Source: Spirosoma foliorum
GTDB lineage: Bacteria; Bacteroidota; Bacteroidia; Cytophagales; Spirosomataceae
Length of the DNA: 64,000 nt
Assembly: GCF_014117325.1 (NCBI RefSeq)
Contig: NZ_CP059732.1
Span: 2,178,501 to 2,242,500 of the forward strand
Direction: 5' to 3'
The notes beneath the pieces are model-generated. The model was not told where the DNA came from, ran no database searches, and saw only the letters and a program-made list of their open reading frames with translations. The position numbers were made by a program, and so were the translations under genes. Within the stretch, counting starts at the first letter, position 1. Each line of letters starts with the position of its first letter. Below are positions 60,704-64,000 of this stretch, piece by piece.

Positions 60704-60764
60704 TTTCAAGTTGTTTTCAGTACGCCATATTTTCAAAATATGGCGTACTGAAAACAACTTGAAA
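60704..60764. repeat. 30-bp-arm palindrome with a 1-nt centre
   Basis: Arms 60704-60733 and 60735-60764 are exact reverse complements around a single C at 60734. It lies between the ilvE start and the stop of the adenosyltransferase gene, touching the latter stop codon. A separate small hairpin AGTTGTC / GACAACT followed by T7 is just upstream (60685-60706). Confidence 0.9.
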
Positions 60765-61316
60765 TCACGTTCTGGGCTTCCAGGCTACTTCCTCAGCATT
60801 CAATTCCTGTGCCATCTTTCGACTGAGGACAAACAGATAATCAGACAGTCGATTCAGGTATTGTATCACCAGCTCATCTACGGGAGATTCCTCCGTTAAG
60901 GCAATCACCAGTCGCTCAGCCCGACGGCAAACAGTTCGGGCGAGGTGACAAAACGATACCGACTGATGTCCTCCAGGTAAAACAAAAGCGCGTAACTCAG
61001 GCAGTTCAGTATCCATTGCATCCATAGCCTGCTCGAGTAGAAGCACATCGTCTGGAATAATGACAGGAATTGCCCGTTTAGGAGCCTTTTCGGGATCAGT
61101 GGCCAGTTCGGCTCCGACGGTAAATAACCGGTCTTGAATTTCCTTTAATAGCCCTTTCTGACTTTCATTGACTGGCTGGTCGCGTACCAGTCCGATCCAT
61201 GAATTAAGTTCATCAACCGTTCCATAGGCATCAATTCGTAAATCGGCTTTGCTTATCCGACGCCCACCAATCAACGCCGTTTGGCCTTTATCGCCTGTTT
61301 TTGTGTAAATCTTCAT
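60765..61316 (-). CDS. PduO-type cob(I)alamin adenosyltransferase
   Basis: The protein is 183 aa. Signatures: M-K-I-Y-T-K-T-G-D-K-G-Q-T-A-L-I-G-G-R-R-I (ATP-binding), A-Y-G-T-V-D-E-L-N-S, and C-R-R-A-E-R-L-V with Y-L-N-R-L-S-D-Y-L-F near the C-terminus. It transfers the adenosyl group of ATP to cob(I)alamin to make coenzyme B12. It is upstream of ilvE on the same strand, with the palindrome in between. Confidence 0.93.
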   Translation of the reverse strand: MKIYTKTGDKGQTALIGGRRISKADLRIDAYGTVDELNSWIGLVRDQPVNESQKGLLKEIQDRLFTVGAELATDPEKAPKRAIPVIIPDDVLLLEQAMDAMDTELPELRAFVLPGGHQSVSFCHLARTVCRRAERLVIALTEESPVDELVIQYLNRLSDYLFVLSRKMAQELNAEEVAWKPRT

Positions 61317-61448
61317 AGAATCACGAAACCAAAATGCTCAACAAATGGCTAAGCTAACGGATTTCCCCCGTTCGAGCCGTACCTTTGCGCGCTGATTTAA
61401 AAAAGCCAGTTGTAAATCTCATAAGTGATTCCAGGCGATTAAGACTAG

Positions 61449-61480
61449 TCACTCAATCACTCAATCACTCAATCACTCAT
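61449..61480 (+). repeat. Tandem 8-bp repeat, four units
   Basis: TCACTCAA is repeated three times and followed by TCACTCAT, 8 nt before the start codon at 61489. Its copy number would set the distance between an upstream promoter and the gene start. Confidence 0.85.
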
Positions 61481-61488
61481 TAGTATTA

Positions 61489-61998
61489 ATGAAAGCAGGT
61501 ACATTTTTTGTCCGTGTGTGGCGCATTTTGTCCATTGCCGGATTCTTATTCGCGCTATTTAGCAGTTATATTTCGTATCCCGATGAGGTCAACGTTCGGT
61601 TCGACGATCAGAATCACTCACTTCAAACGATCAATCGCGAAACAATTTTTTACATCGCCATTGCTATTTTCCTGATTAACAATACACTGGTTAATGCCGT
61701 AGCCCGACTTTTTCTGCGTGTACCAACTCCCCAGCTTCTTGTGCCTAATCAGGCTATTTGGGCGAATCATCGGCCAAAGCTCAACGTGCTCTTTAAGGAA
61801 TGGTTTAGCATGATTATCGCATCTATTAATACGATACTAGGCTTGGGTCTATTGGTACTTTCATTCCTTAATCGTTCTGACCGCCCGATTCGATATATTG
61901 AGTACGCCTGGTTATTACCGCTGACTACTGTGATCCTGATTGCAGTACTGGCTTGGTTGCCTATACGTTTGTTCATGAAACCCGGTGACGATGACTGA
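61489..61998 (+). CDS. Hypothetical membrane protein upstream of queA
   Basis: The protein is 169 aa with about four hydrophobic segments: I-L-S-I-A-G-F-L-F-A-L-F, F-Y-I-A-I-A-I-F-L-I-N-N-T-L-V, I-A-S-I-N-T-I-L-G-L-G-L-L-V-L, and L-L-P-L-T-T-V-I-L-I-A-V-L-A-W-L-P-I. It has no recognised family. Its end overlaps the start of queA by 8 nt, so the two are translated together. Confidence 0.75.
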   Translation: MKAGTFFVRVWRILSIAGFLFALFSSYISYPDEVNVRFDDQNHSLQTINRETIFYIAIAIFLINNTLVNAVARLFLRVPTPQLLVPNQAIWANHRPKLNVLFKEWFSMIIASINTILGLGLLVLSFLNRSDRPIRYIEYAWLLPLTTVILIAVLAWLPIRLFMKPGDDD

Positions 61999-63205
61999 AA
62001 CAAATGAATTGTTACTGAGTCAGTTTCAGTACGATCTGCCGGATGAACGTATCGCCAGATTTCCGCTCCCTCAGCGCGATTCGTCGAAGCTGCTTGTGTA
62101 CCAGCAGGGCCAGATTCGTCATGAACGATTCACTAGTTTGCCGGATTTATTGCCTGCAACCAGTTTTCTGGTCTTTAATAATACAAAGGTCATTCCGGCA
62201 CGACTGCATTTTACCAAGCCAACGGGAGCTGTTATCGAACTGTTTCTACTTAATCCCTTCCCGAATTCGCAGCCCATTAGTAAGGCAATGGAAGCCACAG
62301 GCTCGGCTGTCTGGCAGGGAATGATCGGTAATCGTAAACGTTGGAAACCAGACGAAACGCTGGAAACAACATTGCCAACGCCAAACGGAGAGGTCAAGTT
62401 GTCGGTACGGTGGCATACTTATGAGCAATCGGCCGTTGAATTAAGCTGGCAACCTGCCGAATTAACGTTCGCTCAGCTCATACACTATGCGGGCGAAATT
62501 CCGTTGCCTCCCTATCTCAAACGTGATGCTACGGAAACGGATCGGGAAACATACCAGACTGTCTACTCGAAGCAGGAGGGAGCGGTAGCCGCACCCACAG
62601 CTGGCCTACATTTCACCCCGGCTGTATTCGACGCATTGGCCAGCCGAGGAATTGATCATGACTATTTAACGCTGCATGTAGGGGCTGGAACATTTCAACC
62701 TATTAAAACGGAAGATGTTCGCCAGCATCACATGCATACGGAGGAGGTTGTGTACACACAGCAGAATCTCCGCAATCTGCTCGCGCATATCGATACTGTG
62801 GTAGCCGTTGGGACAACCTCCATGCGTGCCTTGGAAAGTTTGTATTGGATGGGCGTTAAATTAATACGTCAGGATGCCAACCCGTTCCAACTCGACCAGC
62901 ATTATGCCTATCAGGTTCCCATTCAGGAACAGCCCAAAGCAGAGGATTCGTTAAACGTCGTATTACAGTCACTGATCGATTCTCGTAAAGAATCAATCGT
63001 AGCATATACAGGTATCTATATTACACCGGGTTATCAGTTCAAATTGTGTAAAGGTATTGTTACCAATTTCCACCAACCCGGCTCAACGCTGATTCTTTTA
63101 ATCTCTGCTCTCATTGGCGATGATTGGAAGCGTATATATAAGGAAGCACTAGAAAACGATTATCGCTTCCTGAGTTATGGCGATTCGTCGTTGCTTTTAC
63201 CGTAA
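61991..63205 (+). CDS. queA: S-adenosylmethionine:tRNA ribosyltransferase-isomerase
   Basis: The protein is 404 aa. It begins M-T-E-T-N-E-L-L-L-S-Q-F-Q-Y-D-L-P-D-E-R-I-A-R-F-P, has F-N-N-T-K-V-I-P-A-R-L, Y-S-K-Q-E-G-A-V-A-A-P-T-A-G-L-H-F-T, L-H-V-G-A-G-T-F-Q-P-I, V-G-T-T-S-M-R-A-L-E-S and T-N-F-H-Q-P-G-S-T-L. The enzyme makes epoxyqueuosine at the tRNA wobble position. A GTG at 61985 is in frame, but the ATG at 61991 starts the conserved sequence. Bacteroidota QueA proteins are about this long, longer than in E. coli. Confidence 0.95.
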   Translation: MTETNELLLSQFQYDLPDERIARFPLPQRDSSKLLVYQQGQIRHERFTSLPDLLPATSFLVFNNTKVIPARLHFTKPTGAVIELFLLNPFPNSQPISKAMEATGSAVWQGMIGNRKRWKPDETLETTLPTPNGEVKLSVRWHTYEQSAVELSWQPAELTFAQLIHYAGEIPLPPYLKRDATETDRETYQTVYSKQEGAVAAPTAGLHFTPAVFDALASRGIDHDYLTLHVGAGTFQPIKTEDVRQHHMHTEEVVYTQQNLRNLLAHIDTVVAVGTTSMRALESLYWMGVKLIRQDANPFQLDQHYAYQVPIQEQPKAEDSLNVVLQSLIDSRKESIVAYTGIYITPGYQFKLCKGIVTNFHQPGSTLILLISALIGDDWKRIYKEALENDYRFLSYGDSSLLLP

Positions 63206-63244
63206 TTATTAATTTTGCAATCGACTATTAGAATTTAAAGAGCG

Positions 63245-63322
63245 AAAGAGCGAAAGAGTGCAAGTGCGAACAAGAAACGCCTTCTCAAATCGCTCCTTCG
63301 CTCTTGCACTCTTTCGCTCTTT
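63245..63322. repeat. 20-bp inverted repeat abutting the tyrS start codon
   Basis: Arms 63245-63264 and 63303-63322 are exact reverse complements (AAAGAGCGAAAGAGTGCAAG and complement) with a 38-nt loop. The right arm ends directly before ATG 63323. Near repeats of GAGCGAAA extend the left side. It can act as terminator of queA and may cover the tyrS ribosome binding region. Confidence 0.85.
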
Positions 63323-64000
63323 ATGAATTTTATTGAAGAACTCCGCTGGCGAGGCATGTTGAACGACATGACCCCCGGTACTGAAGAACAACTCCAGAAA
63401 GAACTGACGGCGGGCTATATTGGATTCGATCCTACAGCCGCGTCGCTCCACATCGGTAACCTGGCAACCGTCATGTTACTAGTGCATTTGCAGCGAGCTG
63501 GCCACAAACCGTTTGCACTGGTTGGAGGAGCAACCGGTATGATTGGCGACCCGTCGGGAAAAGCCGCTGAGCGAGAGTTTCTGTCCGAAGAGACCTTACG
63601 ACGTAACCAGGAAGGAGTCCGGCAGCAGCTAACCAAATTCCTCGACTTTACTAGTGGCGCCAATTCCGCCGAAATGGTCAATAATTACGACTGGTTTAAG
63701 GAGATTTCGTTCCTGGGTTTCCTGCGTGAAGCAGGCAAACATATCAGCGTCAATTATATGATGGCGAAAGATTCGGTCAAGAAGCGGCTCGAGACCGGGA
63801 TTTCCTTCACCGAATTCTCCTATCAGTTATTGCAGGGCTATGATTTTTACTGGCTCTATAAGAATAAGAATGTCCGATTACAGATGGGCGGCTCCGATCA
63901 ATGGGGTAATATCACGACTGGCACTGAATTGATCAGGCGTAAAGAAGGCCGTGAAGAATACCAGGCTTTTGCGCTGACCACACCTTTGGTAACGAAAGCA
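63323..64000 (+). CDS. tyrS: Tyrosyl-tRNA synthetase (3' end beyond window)
   Basis: 226 codons are seen and the gene continues past 64000. Class I features: [27 protein letters not shown] (HIGH motif in its TyrRS form HIGN), [25 protein letters not shown] and [11 protein letters not shown]. It charges tRNA-Tyr. The start ATG 63323 follows the inverted repeat directly; the catalytic KMSKS motif lies beyond the end. Confidence 0.95.
   Translation, partial: MNFIEELRWRGMLNDMTPGTEEQLQKELTAGYIGFDPTAASLHIGNLATVMLLVHLQRAGHKPFALVGGATGMIGDPSGKAAEREFLSEETLRRNQEGVRQQLTKFLDFTSGANSAEMVNNYDWFKEISFLGFLREAGKHISVNYMMAKDSVKKRLETGISFTEFSYQLLQGYDFYWLYKNKNVRLQMGGSDQWGNITTGTELIRRKEGREEYQAFALTTPLVTKA

Noticed and set aside
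61449..61480. Possible CRISPR-like array (TCACTCAA units)
   Set aside because: The units are contiguous 8-mers without spacers; it is a plain tandem repeat.

Overview
The window looks like a chromosome segment of a Bacteroidota bacterium of order Cytophagales, most like Spirosoma or a close relative. This is inferred from protein content only: paired LytTR regulator and LytS-type kinase, PadR plus PspC/GIN-domain protein, RES/Xre toxin-antitoxin, DUF2652, ISAon1-type element, many short lipoproteins with a Cys lipobox, TANNTTTG-type -7 promoter boxes, and moderate GC. No rRNA, tRNA or CRISPR array was seen.

Layout. 1-822: broken surface protein cut by an insertion sequence. 821-3478: an IS701-like element that has been invaded by an IS3-type element and an IS110-type element and then rearranged. 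3.6-8.65 kb: decayed accessory DNA (frameshifted response regulator, broken class IV aminotransferase, two NTF2-like proteins, Crp-type regulator cut by an IS) around an intact RES/Xre toxin-antitoxin pair. 8.65-10.2 kb: intact IS3-type element. 10.4-13.5 kb: hemerythrin, RidA, VOC and cytochrome c genes. 13.88-14.93 kb: intact IS701-like element. 15-20 kb: two-component system, S41 peptidase, lipoprotein, cupin. 20.5-22.9 kb: small membrane protein, GT1-like glycosyltransferase, lipoprotein. 23.5-26.5 kb: HxlR regulator divergent from an SDR gene and an NTF2-like gene that is split by an ISAon1-type element. 26.7-28 kb: damaged IS3-type element. 28.9-32.2 kb: GNAT gene plus a one-module adenylation/carrier/thioesterase enzyme broken at a C11 tract. 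32.3-36.9 kb: surface proteins. 37.6-41.1 kb: MFS exporter, then a second HxlR/NAD(P)-binding pair with a clear symmetrical operator. 42.7-47.7 kb: probable glycan-active protein and GH9 enzyme. 47.8-48.3 kb: IS3 remnant. 48.4-64 kb: mostly housekeeping genes (PadR/PspC, AI-2E-type permease, serine deaminase, MpaB-like, OmpA-like, ilvE, PduO-type adenosyltransferase, queA, tyrS).

Main discovery. Seven exact 16-nt GC-rich insertions were found, all inside transposase genes of four different damaged insertion sequences (one IS701-like, one IS110-like with three, and two IS3-like with one and two). Removing each one restores the reading frame; in the IS701 case an intact homologue in this window shows the uninterrupted sequence. 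All fit one scheme: CGNN followed by a 12-nt mini-hairpin, C-N-G-N / CGNN / N'-C-N'-G, with compensatory base changes in the stem (CGGG/CCCG, CAGC/GCTG, CGGC/GCCG). They lie between two pyrimidines when read in the hairpin-last orientation and make no visible target duplication. Several fall in or beside catalytic codons. I know of no described bacterial element of this size and form. The nearest analogies are small dispersed repeats of cyanobacteria and GC clusters of fungal mitochondria.

Secondary themes are homopolymer tracts that set reading frame (C11 in the adenylation enzyme, A9 in the OmpA-like gene, A8 in a response regulator, in-frame G9 in a surface protein), which could be slippage switches or sequencing errors, and several long perfect inverted repeats between genes.
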